Source: Flavobacteriaceae bacterium CRH
GTDB lineage: Bacteria; Bacteroidota; Bacteroidia; Flavobacteriales; Flavobacteriaceae
Direction: 5' to 3'
Length of the DNA: 64,000 bases
Assembly (NCBI GenBank): GCA_001507425.1
Contig: LMAJ01000006.1
Location: 62,001 to 126,000 of the forward strand
Positions 8,870-16,750 of this stretch are shown here, piece after piece. The translations under genes were made by a program, and so were the position numbers. Position 1 is the first letter of the stretch. Each line of letters opens with the position of its first letter. The notes beneath the pieces were generated by a model. The model saw nothing but the letters and a program-made list of their open reading frames with translations. It did not search any database and was not told where the DNA came from.

Positions 8870-9772
8870 ATGAGAGCATTGGTTATTTCCGGTGGTGGCA
8901 GTAAAGGCGCTTTTGCCGGAGGTGTTGCACAGTATTTAATAGAAGAAAAAAATCACGAATACGATTTGTTTTTAGGAACTTCTACAGGAAGTTTGCTGAT
9001 TCCGCATCTCGCACTTGGTCACATAAAAAAAATTCACTCTGTTTATACCAATGTTACAATGAGCAGTATTTTCAATATTTGCCCTTTTGTCGTTAAAAAC
9101 AAAGGTGGAGTAGATATTGTAACCATTAATCACTTCAATGTACTGCGCCAGTTCTTTAAAGGGAAAAGAACTTTTGGAGAAAGTAAAGGACTCAAAAAAT
9201 ATATTAGGAATAATTTTTCTCTGTCAGATTTCAATAAACTAAAAAACCTGAATAATGACGTTGTTATTACGGTAACGAATTTTACCAAAAATGAATCAGA
9301 ATATAAATCTGTAAAAGATTGTACTTACGAAGAATTTTGTGATTGGTCATGGATTTCGAGTAACTATGTTCCGTTTATGAGTTTAGTTGAAAAAGATAAT
9401 TGTGAATATGGCGATGGCGGATTTTCAAGTTTAGTTCCCATTCGTGAAGCCATTAATCGCGGAGCTACTGAAATTGACGTTATTATATTAGAAACAGAAG
9501 TAAATATGAACAAAACGGTTATTGGAAAAAACCCATTTTCATTAATGATCGATTTGTTTAGAATTGCCTTAGATCAGGTTGAAAAACATGATATTGCTAT
9601 AGGAAAACTTATGGCAAACAATAAGAATGTTAAACTTAACTTATATTACACGCCGATTAAACTTACTGATAACGCCCTTATTTTTAACAAAGAAGTGATG
9701 AAACAATGGTGGGAACAAGGCTATGAATATGCTCAGAATAAATCTGAAGTTATGAGTGATAATAAAGTTTAA
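8870..9772 (+). CDS. Patatin-like phospholipase family protein
   Basis: A serine-aspartate dyad hydrolase of the patatin family, 300 residues. It shows the oxyanion loop GGGSKGAF (8-15), the nucleophile elbow GTSTG with S38, and the DGG motif with D182. No signal peptide is visible, so it is probably cytosolic and acts on phospholipids or other acyl esters. The specific substrate cannot be read from sequence. The next gene starts 23 bases downstream on the same strand, which suggests cotranscription with the membrane/SRPBCC-like protein. Confidence 0.93.
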   Translation: MRALVISGGGSKGAFAGGVAQYLIEEKNHEYDLFLGTSTGSLLIPHLALGHIKKIHSVYTNVTMSSIFNICPFVVKNKGGVDIVTINHFNVLRQFFKGKRTFGESKGLKKYIRNNFSLSDFNKLKNLNNDVVITVTNFTKNESEYKSVKDCTYEEFCDWSWISSNYVPFMSLVEKDNCEYGDGGFSSLVPIREAINRGATEIDVIILETEVNMNKTVIGKNPFSLMIDLFRIALDQVEKHDIAIGKLMANNKNVKLNLYYTPIKLTDNALIFNKEVMKQWWEQGYEYAQNKSEVMSDNKV

Positions 9773-9795
9773 TTTTAAGGAATTCAGATTTATAA

Positions 9796-10728
9796 ATGAA
9801 AAAATATTACGGAATTATATTTGCTGTTGTTTATGCAATGTTTTTTAGAATTTTAGTTCAATGCAATATTATTGAATTTAATTCGGTGGGTTATCTTCTT
9901 ATTGTTCCATTAATAATGGGATATTTACCTTTCTTGTTAGATCCTCAAGTTTTTGCAAATAGCTGTTTAAAAGCAGCTCTTTTTCCGTTAATAAGCTCTT
10001 TTTTGTTTTTATATTTTGCTTTTACAGCCAAATATGAAGATCTGGGATGCTTAGTTATTTTGCTTCCACCTTATGCAATAGTTTCTGTTTTAGTAAGTTT
10101 AATTTTTAGACATTTTATTCAGGTTAAGATTGAAAATAAAAAGAAAAATACGAATAGAAACAATTTATTTATAATTGTAATTCCAATTATTTTTGGCAAT
10201 GTTGAAAAGTATATCGAAAAACAAGAATCTAATTTTCAAGTTTCGCAAACAATAGAAATTGATGCTCCGCGAGAGTTTATATGGAATAATCTGGCATCTG
10301 TTCCTGTCCTGACAAATTATATTGATAATTCTCTTTATAATTATTTAGTATTTCCTAATCCTGTAAAATCAGAATACAATTCAAAAACAAATACCAGATT
10401 AGGATATTTTGATAATGGAATAATATTGAACGAAAAAATTATTGAATCAGATGAATTCAAAAAAATGTCTTTTTCTATTAATGTCGATAAATCGGAGCTT
10501 GATAATAGCCAAACGTTTAAACATGTTCTTAAGAACAAAAATTTAGTTTTTAGTTCGATAACATATCAATTAGAACCAATAAATAAATCGCAAACAAAAT
10601 TAACTCTTGTTTGCGATTACAAAATCAGAACAAATGTTCCGTTTTATGGTGAATTTTGTTCTAAAAATATCATTTCTGATTTTGAGAATAAGCTGTTGAA
10701 TGCTCTAAAGAAACGAATAGAAAAATAA
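9796..10728 (+). CDS. Membrane protein with C-terminal SRPBCC-like domain
   Basis: The first 110 residues contain about four hydrophobic helices. A basic linker (KKKNTNRNN) leads to one more hydrophobic stretch, and from about residue 148 there is a soluble domain beginning SQTIEIDAPREFIWNNLASV. That start is typical of SRPBCC/polyketide-cyclase ligand-binding folds. A function is not known. It follows the patatin gene by 23 bases and may be cotranscribed with it, so a lipid-related ligand is a guess. The gene runs convergent with the next one and leaves only six bases between stops, with no obvious terminator. Confidence 0.7.
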   Translation: MKKYYGIIFAVVYAMFFRILVQCNIIEFNSVGYLLIVPLIMGYLPFLLDPQVFANSCLKAALFPLISSFLFLYFAFTAKYEDLGCLVILLPPYAIVSVLVSLIFRHFIQVKIENKKKNTNRNNLFIIVIPIIFGNVEKYIEKQESNFQVSQTIEIDAPREFIWNNLASVPVLTNYIDNSLYNYLVFPNPVKSEYNSKTNTRLGYFDNGIILNEKIIESDEFKKMSFSINVDKSELDNSQTFKHVLKNKNLVFSSITYQLEPINKSQTKLTLVCDYKIRTNVPFYGEFCSKNIISDFENKLLNALKKRIEK

Positions 10729-10734
10729 AAAAGT

Positions 10735-11265
10735 CTACCACAATTCAGCAACCTCATTTTTAATATATCCCAAAGCAGCATTACTTGGCGATTGTTTCTC
10801 TAATAAATCATTTAGAATAACTTCACGCAATTTATCAGCACTGTCAACACGGTCGCTCATGGCAGCTTTACGAAGGATTTGTATGGTTGAGTTTTTAGCA
10901 GTTGTAATAATTGTCCAACATTCGTCAGACATATAAATTTGTTGCGTTAAATTATGTTCAAATTCCTGCTCGATTTGGTCAATTACATAATTTTCGTAAT
11001 CGTGTTTATCGTTAGAAATTGGAGTAATTCTGATTAATAATTTCGTAAGATTAATACGTTCAAGAAATAAGGTCATACGCTCGTAAGCCTGCAAACGTAT
11101 TGGCAAAGATTCTTTGTGAGCTTCTCTGTTTAATAAAAAATTACGCTTTTTATCATTGTTTTTAATGTGCAATTCAAAAAAACTATACGCTACAAATCCG
11201 GTAACAATGGCAGGTAAAGTATAACTCGCTAATTCTATAATTCTTGTAAAATCCATTTTGTTCAA
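10735..11265 (-). CDS. Conserved flavobacterial membrane-anchored protein
   Basis: A 176-residue protein with one N-terminal hydrophobic helix (about 11-28) followed by a basic segment and a long helical cytoplasmic domain. The repeated Arg/Glu-rich helices (REAHKESLPIRLQAYERMTLFLERI) resemble a small uncharacterised family I have seen in Flavobacteria. I cannot assign a function. The start could also be the second Met (11256). It is transcribed away from the TSUP permease gene with 116 bases between starts. Confidence 0.7.
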   Translation of the reverse strand: MNKMDFTRIIELASYTLPAIVTGFVAYSFFELHIKNNDKKRNFLLNREAHKESLPIRLQAYERMTLFLERINLTKLLIRITPISNDKHDYENYVIDQIEQEFEHNLTQQIYMSDECWTIITTAKNSTIQILRKAAMSDRVDSADKLREVILNDLLEKQSPSNAALGYIKNEVAELW

Positions 11266-11314
11266 TTTTTCAACAAAAATATACTTTTTGATGAGAAATC
11301 CACTTTAAAATTTA

Positions 11315-11345
11315 TTGTAATAAATAAAATGTAAACTTACTTTTG
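11315..11345 (+). promoter_or_regulatory. Bacteroidetes sigma-type promoter TTG-N20-TACTTTTG
   Basis: TTG at 11315-11317 and TACTTTTG at 11338-11345 are separated by exactly 20 bases, which matches the TTG/N19-21/TAnnTTTG promoter of Bacteroidetes primary sigma factor. It is about 36 bases before the permease start codon. This is the best promoter match I found in the window. Confidence 0.75.
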
Positions 11346-11381
11346 TGCACAACGATCAAAACCCACTGAAATACATCATAA

Positions 11382-12149
11382 ATGGAATCATATATCATAA
11401 TTTTACTTTGTTTAGCGGCTTTTGCTGCAGGATTTATTGATGCTATTGTTGGCGGCGGCGGATTGATTCAGACTCCAATGGGATTAATTTTATTACCAAA
11501 TTTGCCTGTTTCTACTGTTGTTGGAACTTTAAAATTACCTGCTTTTACCGGAACTGCTTTTGCAGCTTTTCAGTATCTTAAAAAAGTAGTGATTCAATGG
11601 CGACTGCTTTTGATAATGATGTGTCTGGCAGTTCCTTCTGCATTTTTGGGCTCGACTTTGCTAACGATGGTTAGTAATGATTTTATGAAACCGCTTTTGC
11701 TTGTCGTTTTATCTTTGCTGTTTATATATACGTATGCAAAGAAAAATTTTGGGCAACACGTTGCTAAAGATCATTCTGCGACAACTCAAGTAATTTATGC
11801 TGTGGTCATTAGCATCATCGTTGGTTTTTACGACGGATTTATTGGTCCCGGAACAGGAAGTTTTTTTGTAGTTGCATTTATTGCGCTTTTAGGCTTTGAT
11901 TTTTTACACGCTTCTGCGAATGCTAAAATGGTAAATCTGGCAACTAATTTTGGTTCGATTTGTTTGTTTATGATAAAAGGAAAAATCATTTGGTCAATTG
12001 CACTTCCGATGGCGGTAAGCAATGGACTTGGTGGTTGGATTGGCGCTAAATTAGCCATTAATAAAGGAAATGGTTTTATTAGGATTTTCTTTTTAGTTGT
12101 GGTAATTGGGACTTTGATTCGATTTGCTTACGACGTTTTTTTTAAATAA
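11382..12149 (+). CDS. TSUP (TauE/SafE) family permease
   Basis: An inner-membrane protein of 255 residues with about seven or eight hydrophobic helices. The conserved TSUP motifs are present near the N-terminus (AAFAAGFIDAIVGGGGLIQTP) and at the repeat in the second half (IVGFYDGFIGPGTGSFF, then ANAKMVNLATNFGS). The family moves sulfite, sulfoacetate, taurine or related small anions; the substrate here is unknown. It has its own promoter. A short phrase repeat follows the stop codon. Confidence 0.93.
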   Translation: MESYIIILLCLAAFAAGFIDAIVGGGGLIQTPMGLILLPNLPVSTVVGTLKLPAFTGTAFAAFQYLKKVVIQWRLLLIMMCLAVPSAFLGSTLLTMVSNDFMKPLLLVVLSLLFIYTYAKKNFGQHVAKDHSATTQVIYAVVISIIVGFYDGFIGPGTGSFFVVAFIALLGFDFLHASANAKMVNLATNFGSICLFMIKGKIIWSIALPMAVSNGLGGWIGAKLAINKGNGFIRIFFLVVVIGTLIRFAYDVFFK

Positions 12150-12150
12150 T

Positions 12151-12180
12151 CTGCTGAGTTGCTAAGGTTCTAATTTGCTA
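12151..12180 (-). repeat. Short 'CTTAGCAACTCAGCAG' phrase repeat
   Basis: Read on the minus strand, this gap contains CTTAGCAAATTAGAACC followed by TTAGCAACTCAGCAG, the same words as at 13018-13046. It belongs to the dispersed phrase family. Confidence 0.55.
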
Positions 12181-12221
12181 AGATTTTTTATGAAAAGATT
12201 ACTGGGTGTTAAAAATTAAAC

Positions 12222-12229
12222 TATCTTTG
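12222..12229 (+). promoter_or_regulatory. -7 element TATCTTTG of antitoxin-like gene
   Basis: An exact TAnnTTTG match located 31 bases before the start codon at 12261. No convincing -33 TTG was seen. Confidence 0.5.
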
Positions 12230-12260
12230 TATTAAATTTTACAATATAAAGTATCATAAA

Positions 12261-12560
12261 ATGATAGAAATAGTTGAAAATTATGAGAATTACATTAATG
12301 AATTACCTGAATTAATAGGTAAATCATATTATAAAGCTGAGTTTTTTATGCAAAAACTAGGTTTAAAGCATGCAACTTATTATAGAAAATTAAAACTTAA
12401 AAATTTTACCCATCAGGAAGTAAAATTGATCACAGCTTTATTATTTCCTGAAGAGATACTAATGCAGGAATTTCAAAAAAGTGAAGATGATATAAAGGCA
12501 GGAAGAACTATTGATTTTTCAGATTTTAAAGAAAAACTACGAATTAAGCATAATATCTAA
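12261..12560 (+). CDS. HTH/antitoxin-like protein facing a RelE/ParE-type toxin
   Basis: This 99-residue protein has a helix-turn-helix-like middle (GLKHATYYRKLKLKNFTHQEVKLITALL, in two helices, about 34-61). Its C-terminal tail (KSEDDIKAGRTIDFSDFKEKL) reads like the toxin-wrapping tail of ParD/RelB-type antitoxins, where a DI-x-x-G-x-x-I pattern is common. It is convergent with, and overlaps by 24 bases, the RelE/ParE-like gene on the other strand. Toxin-antitoxin pairs are normally on the same strand, so the pairing is an inference. It has its own -7 element. An ordinary regulator is the alternative. Confidence 0.65.
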   Translation: MIEIVENYENYINELPELIGKSYYKAEFFMQKLGLKHATYYRKLKLKNFTHQEVKLITALLFPEEILMQEFQKSEDDIKAGRTIDFSDFKEKLRIKHNI

Positions 12561-12824
12561 CCTCATTGGATCCATTTTATTGTCCCAAAATAAAATGATG
12601 TAAATTGTTTCTTCCTCAATTTTGTAAAAGAGATAAACTTGATTTGATATTAAAAACTTTCTGTAGATAGTTTTTTTATATCTTGAACCAATATGATTAT
12701 TCTGTTGAATTATTGATAAAATTGAAATTGTACTATTAGAAAACATAGTCGCTTTAGTTTCAGAATAATTATTTATGATTTCAAAATACGTTTTTTCAGC
12801 ATTTTCGGTAAGTACAATTTCCAT
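12537..12824 (-). CDS. RelE/ParE-family toxin-like protein
   Basis: The 95-residue sequence has the layout of a RelE/ParE toxin: a helical N-terminal half (ENAEKTYFEIINNYSETKA), a short basic centre (GSRYKKTIYRKFLI) and two final strands (YLFYKIEEETIYIILFWDNKMDP) typical of Bacteroidetes members. These toxins cleave mRNA on the ribosome or poison gyrase; which applies here cannot be read. The gene is convergent and 24 bases overlapping with the HTH/antitoxin-like ORF. No antitoxin lies on its own strand immediately upstream, because the next 270 bases to the uvrD-like gene hold a repeat element instead. Confidence 0.75.
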   Translation of the reverse strand: MEIVLTENAEKTYFEIINNYSETKATMFSNSTISILSIIQQNNHIGSRYKKTIYRKFLISNQVYLFYKIEEETIYIILFWDNKMDPMRLDIMLNS

Positions 12825-12912
12825 ATTTATTTCAAAATGCTACAAAGATATAATTATTTTAAATTATAGGTTTTTTCCTTCAAAATAATTTAAAAAAGCC
12901 AATTGTTTGAAC

Positions 12913-12966
12913 CTAGCCCCCGATAGAGGCGGTATCCTCGCAGTGAAACGGAGAGATATAGCCGAA
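12913..12966 (+). repeat. Structured GC-richer element (CCCCGATAG...AGCGGGAAA type)
   Basis: In AT-rich surroundings, the stretch CCCCCGATAGAGGCGGTATC ... GAGAGATATAGCCGAAAGCG can fold. CCCG pairs with CGGG outside, GGC with GCC inside, and TATCCTC pairs with GAGAGATA with one bulge. I remember a closely similar dispersed intergenic element (cccGATAG.. GATATAGC.. AGCGGGAAA) from other Flavobacterium genomes. It sits about 130 bases upstream of the uvrD-like gene. The ORF that spans it on the + strand is not a believable protein. Confidence 0.6.
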
Positions 12967-13017
12967 AGCGGGAAACCATGCCAAATAAAATGCCTATTTT
13001 TTGGCTTCAAAAAAAAC

Positions 13018-13046
13018 TTAGCATCTCAGAACCTTAGCATCTTAGG
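13018..13046 (+). repeat. 'CTTAGCATCTCAGAACCTTAGCA' phrase repeat
   Basis: The words AACTTAGCATCTCAGAACC and TTAGCATCTTAGGAACTTTC repeat a short motif seen on the other strand at 12151-12180 and, in altered form, at 2812-2912. Confidence 0.55.
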
Positions 13047-13065
13047 AACTTTCTTTTTAAATTCT

Positions 13066-13073
13066 TATTTTTG
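13066..13073 (+). promoter_or_regulatory. -7 element TATTTTTG with nearby AAGGAGA
   Basis: An exact TAnnTTTG match 20 bases before the uvrD-like start. AAAGGAGA at about 13078-13085 is a rare Shine-Dalgarno-like site at usable distance and supports the ATG at 13094. Confidence 0.5.
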
Positions 13074-13093
13074 CATAAAAGGAGAAAAATTTC

Positions 13094-15430
13094 ATGCAAA
13101 AATATATTGACCAGCTGAATGAAGCACAACGAGAACCCGTTTTACAAAAAGACGGGCCAATGATTATTATTGCTGGTGCAGGATCTGGAAAAACCCGTGT
13201 TTTAACCATTAGAATTGCTTATTTGATGGCTCAGGGCATTGATGCTTTTAGCATTTTGTCGCTTACTTTTACGAATAAAGCGGCTCGCGAAATGAAGCAC
13301 AGGATCTCAGATATTGTAGGAGCAACGGAGGCAAAAAATCTTTGGATGGGAACTTTTCACTCGATATTTGCACGAATTCTTCGTTCAGAATCAGAGCATT
13401 TAGGATATCCGTCTAATTTTACGATTTATGATTCGCAAGATTCACAACGACTTATTTCTTCGATTATTAAAGAGATGCAGTTGGATCGTGATATCTATAA
13501 ACCAAAACAGGTTTTAGGCCGAATTTCGAGCTATAAAAATAGTTTGATTACGGTAAAAGCGTATTTTAATAATCCCGAATTGGTTGAAGCCGATGCCATG
13601 GCAAAAAAACCAAGATTGGGAGAAATTTATCAGCAATATGTAGAACGCTGCTTTAAAGCCGGAGCGATGGATTTTGATGATTTATTATTGAAAACCAACG
13701 AATTGCTTACACGTTTTCCGGAAGTATTAGCAAAGTATCAGAACCGTTTCCGTTATATTTTGGTTGATGAGTACCAGGATACAAACCACTCTCAATATTT
13801 GATTGTTAGGGCATTATCAGATAAATTTCAGAATATTTGTGTGGTTGGAGATGATGCGCAGAGTATTTATGCTTTCCGTGGAGCGAACATCAATAATATT
13901 TTGAATTTCCAGAAGGATTATGAAGGTGTTAAAACCTTTAGATTAGAACAAAATTACCGTTCAACACGTAATATTGTTGAAGCTGCAAATACGATTATTG
14001 ATCATAATAAAACTAAACTTGATAAGATTGTTTGGACAGCGAATGATTTTGGACCGAAAATAAAAATTCACCGAAGTTTGACTGATGCTGAAGAAGGACG
14101 TTTTGTAGCAAGCACGATTTTTGAGCAAAAAATGCAAAACCAATTGCATAATGGTTCTTTTGCCATATTATATCGTACCAATGCACAATCCCGTGCGATG
14201 GAAGATGCGTTAAGAAAACGTGATATTCCGTACAGAATTTATGGTGGATTATCATTTTATCAACGTAAGGAAATCAAGGATGTTTTGTGTTATTTGCGTT
14301 TGGTAATTAATCCAAAAGATGAAGAAGCTTTAATTCGCGTTATCAATTATCCGGCCCGTGGAATTGGTGATACAACGGTTGAAAAATTGACGATTGCTGC
14401 GAATCATTACAAACGCTCTATTTGGGAAGTAATGGTTAATATTGATAAAATCGATTTGAAACTGAATTCCGGAACGAAACAAAAACTAAACGATTTTGTG
14501 ACAATGATCCAGAGTTTTCAGGTCATTGATCAAAATCAGGATGCTTTTTATATTACTGATTACGTGGCCAAAAAAACAGGTTTAGTTCAGGAATTAAAGA
14601 AAGATGCTACGCCGGAAGGAATGGCAAAAATTCAGAATATAGAAGAGCTTTTAAACGGTATAAAAGATTTTACAGAAGGTCAAAAAGAAATTGACGGAGC
14701 AAGAGGAGCTTTATCTGAATTTATGGAAGATGTGGCACTTGCAACTGATTTAGATAAAGATACATCTGATGAAGATCGTGTAGCTTTGATGACGATTCAC
14801 TTAGCAAAAGGACTTGAGTTTCCGCATGTTTTTGTGGTGGGTATGGAAGAAGATTTGTTTCCAAGTGCCATGAGTATGAGTACCAGAAGTGAATTAGAAG
14901 AAGAGCGCCGATTATTCTACGTAGCTTTGACTCGTGCTGAGCATCAGGCGTATTTGACTTATGCGCAGTCCCGTTATCGTTGGGGAAAATTGACAGACAG
15001 CGATCCGTCTCGTTTTATTGAAGAAATTGATGCACAATATTTAGAATATTTGACACCTGCAGAAAGTAATTATCGCTATAAACCAACAATTGATAGCGAT
15101 ATTTTTGGAGATATTGATAAGTCTAAATTACGATTGGCAAAACCAGTTGGAGGCACTCCGCCAAAAGACGTTACGAGTAACGAATCAAAACCGGATCTAA
15201 ATATCCGCAAACTAAAACCTGTTGCAGGAAATGCTCCAGGTTCATCGGGTGCAAATTTATTCGACAGTAAATTAACTATTGGAAATGTTGTAATGCACGA
15301 ACGTTTTGGAAAAGGAGAAGTGGTTAACCTTGAAGGTGTTGGAGCTGATAAAAAAGCTGAAATAAAATTTGAAGTTGGAGGAATTAAAAAACTGTTGCTT
15401 CGATTTGCAAAGCTGGATATTATAGGTTAA
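13094..15430 (+). CDS. UvrD/PcrA/Rep-family ATP-dependent DNA helicase
   Basis: A superfamily 1A 3'-5' helicase of 778 residues involved in excision repair and clearing replication blocks. Motifs in order are the Q-motif LNEAQREPV (8-16), Walker A AGAGSGKT (27-34), TFTNKAAREM, motif II VDEYQDTN, motif III GDDAQSIYAFRGAN, motif IV LEQNYRST, motif V MTIHLAKGLEFPHVFV and motif VI LFYVALTRAE. The C-terminal 60 residues contain the UvrD/PcrA tail (GNVVMHERFGKGEVVNLEG), which binds RNA polymerase in PcrA. It is complete. A -7 element and a possible SD site precede the start. A small secreted protein gene follows after 14 bases. Confidence 0.96.
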   Translation: MQKYIDQLNEAQREPVLQKDGPMIIIAGAGSGKTRVLTIRIAYLMAQGIDAFSILSLTFTNKAAREMKHRISDIVGATEAKNLWMGTFHSIFARILRSESEHLGYPSNFTIYDSQDSQRLISSIIKEMQLDRDIYKPKQVLGRISSYKNSLITVKAYFNNPELVEADAMAKKPRLGEIYQQYVERCFKAGAMDFDDLLLKTNELLTRFPEVLAKYQNRFRYILVDEYQDTNHSQYLIVRALSDKFQNICVVGDDAQSIYAFRGANINNILNFQKDYEGVKTFRLEQNYRSTRNIVEAANTIIDHNKTKLDKIVWTANDFGPKIKIHRSLTDAEEGRFVASTIFEQKMQNQLHNGSFAILYRTNAQSRAMEDALRKRDIPYRIYGGLSFYQRKEIKDVLCYLRLVINPKDEEALIRVINYPARGIGDTTVEKLTIAANHYKRSIWEVMVNIDKIDLKLNSGTKQKLNDFVTMIQSFQVIDQNQDAFYITDYVAKKTGLVQELKKDATPEGMAKIQNIEELLNGIKDFTEGQKEIDGARGALSEFMEDVALATDLDKDTSDEDRVALMTIHLAKGLEFPHVFVVGMEEDLFPSAMSMSTRSELEEERRLFYVALTRAEHQAYLTYAQSRYRWGKLTDSDPSRFIEEIDAQYLEYLTPAESNYRYKPTIDSDIFGDIDKSKLRLAKPVGGTPPKDVTSNESKPDLNIRKLKPVAGNAPGSSGANLFDSKLTIGNVVMHERFGKGEVVNLEGVGADKKAEIKFEVGGIKKLLLRFAKLDIIG

Positions 15431-15444
15431 AAGATTATAGAGTT

Positions 15445-15858
15445 ATGAAAAAGATTTTCTTTTTACTAATGTTCTTTGCTTTATCTAAAATTTTCAGTCA
15501 GTCTGACACTTTGGTGAGAAAAAAAGATAAAAAATTGATTGGTTATTGGAAAGGCGCAGAGTTTGACAAAAGAACACTTATTCCAAAACTATATTGGACT
15601 TCAAGCAGACTGGAAGATGGAACTTATTTAATTACATTCACATCTGTTAAAGATTGTGATGTAAAATATTGGAATGAAAAAGGTAGCTGGTGGACCAATA
15701 ATGATAAAATTTATAAATTAAATTCAAGAACTCATGTCTTGACTGTTCATAATTATAAATCAACAGGAGTAGGTGAAATGTTTTTTTCAGTAAAAACATC
15801 TGATGTAAAAGTTGAAAAAGATGATGAATTTTATTTTGAAAATTTAATAATAGATTAA
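15445..15858 (+). CDS. Small secreted hypothetical protein
   Basis: The 137-residue protein starts with a signal peptide (hydrophobic residues 5-17, then SQS). The mature part is beta-rich and Trp/Tyr-rich (LIGYWKGAEFDKRT, GSWWTNNDKIYKL), consistent with a small beta-barrel or lipocalin-like fold, but I do not recognise a named family. It lies 14 bases after the uvrD-like gene on the same strand, which suggests cotranscription without an obvious functional link. Confidence 0.7.
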   Translation: MKKIFFLLMFFALSKIFSQSDTLVRKKDKKLIGYWKGAEFDKRTLIPKLYWTSSRLEDGTYLITFTSVKDCDVKYWNEKGSWWTNNDKIYKLNSRTHVLTVHNYKSTGVGEMFFSVKTSDVKVEKDDEFYFENLIID

Positions 15859-15938
15859 AAAATAGAATACAATTAAAGTGTGAAGTTGCAAAAAGAACTT
15901 GTAACTTGAAACAAATTAAACTTGAAACTAAAAAAAAA

Positions 15939-16559
15939 ATGGCCGAATTTATAAAAATATATCCTGATAAACCCAATGAAGCAGCTATTGCTAAAGTAGT
16001 TAAGTTGCTTAAAAATGGAGGTTTGGTGATTTATCCAACAGATACCGTTTACGGATTGGGTTGTGATATTACCAATTCTCGTGCTTTAGAAAAAATTGCA
16101 AAAATTAAAGGAGTGAAGCTAGAGAAAGCTAATTTTTCTTTCATTTGTCACGACTTGAGTAACTTATCTGATTATGTTCGTCAGATTGACACTTCGACTT
16201 TTAAAATTCTAAAAAGAGCTTTGCCAGGACCTTATACTTTTATTTTACCGGGGAATAATAATTTGCCAAAAGAATTTAAAAAGAAAACCACTGTTGGTAT
16301 TCGTATTCCTGATAATAATATTGCTTTAGAAATTGTTCGCCAATTAGGAAATCCTATTGTTTCGACTTCTATTCGTGATGAAGATGATGTTATTGAATAC
16401 ACAACTGATCCGGAATTGATTTTTGAGAAGTGGCAAAACCTTGTTGATATGGTTATTGATGGCGGATATGGTGATAATGTGGGTTCTACAATTATAGATT
16501 TATCAGAGCATGAGCCAGTAATTGTAAGGGAAGGAAAGGGAGATATTGGGATTTTGTAA
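15939..16559 (+). CDS. YciO/YrdC/Sua5-family protein (threonylcarbamoyl-AMP synthase fold)
   Basis: The KxR/SxN-type nucleotide site region is visible as GLVIYPTDTVYGLGCDITN, followed by NFSFICHDLSNLSDYVR, LPGPYTFIL and VGIRIPDN, then GNPIVSTS. These match the YrdC fold that makes threonylcarbamoyl-AMP for tRNA t6A. At 206 residues without the extra C-terminal Sua5 domain it is closest to the YciO subgroup, whose role is less clear. I chose the second ATG (15939) because the bases before it are repeat-like and residues 1-11 of the longer version are low complexity. A strong hairpin terminator follows. Confidence 0.88.
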   Translation: MAEFIKIYPDKPNEAAIAKVVKLLKNGGLVIYPTDTVYGLGCDITNSRALEKIAKIKGVKLEKANFSFICHDLSNLSDYVRQIDTSTFKILKRALPGPYTFILPGNNNLPKEFKKKTTVGIRIPDNNIALEIVRQLGNPIVSTSIRDEDDVIEYTTDPELIFEKWQNLVDMVIDGGYGDNVGSTIIDLSEHEPVIVREGKGDIGIL

Positions 16560-16690
16560 AAAAATACTGAATTAGTGTAATTATTTAAATTATTTAATTA
16601 ACTTTAGGATAGTTAAAATTTAGTTAGTTAATTTAAAAATAATGCTATTCTTGATTTACATTTAATTGGTTATTAAAAAAGTTAAGAATA

Positions 16691-16722
16691 AAAAAAAGCA
16701 GGTCAACCGACCTGCTTTTTTC
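16691..16722. terminator. Bidirectional hairpin terminator
   Basis: GCAGGTC - AACC - GACCTGC, a perfect 7-bp stem, is flanked by seven A and six T. It lies between two convergent genes (YciO-like and OmpA-like) and can serve both. Confidence 0.92.
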
Positions 16723-16750
16723 TTATAATTTAGTTTTTTTTAAACTTTAA

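Noticed and set aside
12907..13110. 67-residue ORF on the + strand upstream of the uvrD-like gene
   Set aside because: It spans the folded repeat element and the phrase repeat and overlaps the helicase start. The translation has no protein-like pattern.
15906..15938. Longer start for the YciO-like protein
   Set aside because: The extra 11 residues come from repeat-like DNA (ACTTGAAAC words) and match nothing in the family.
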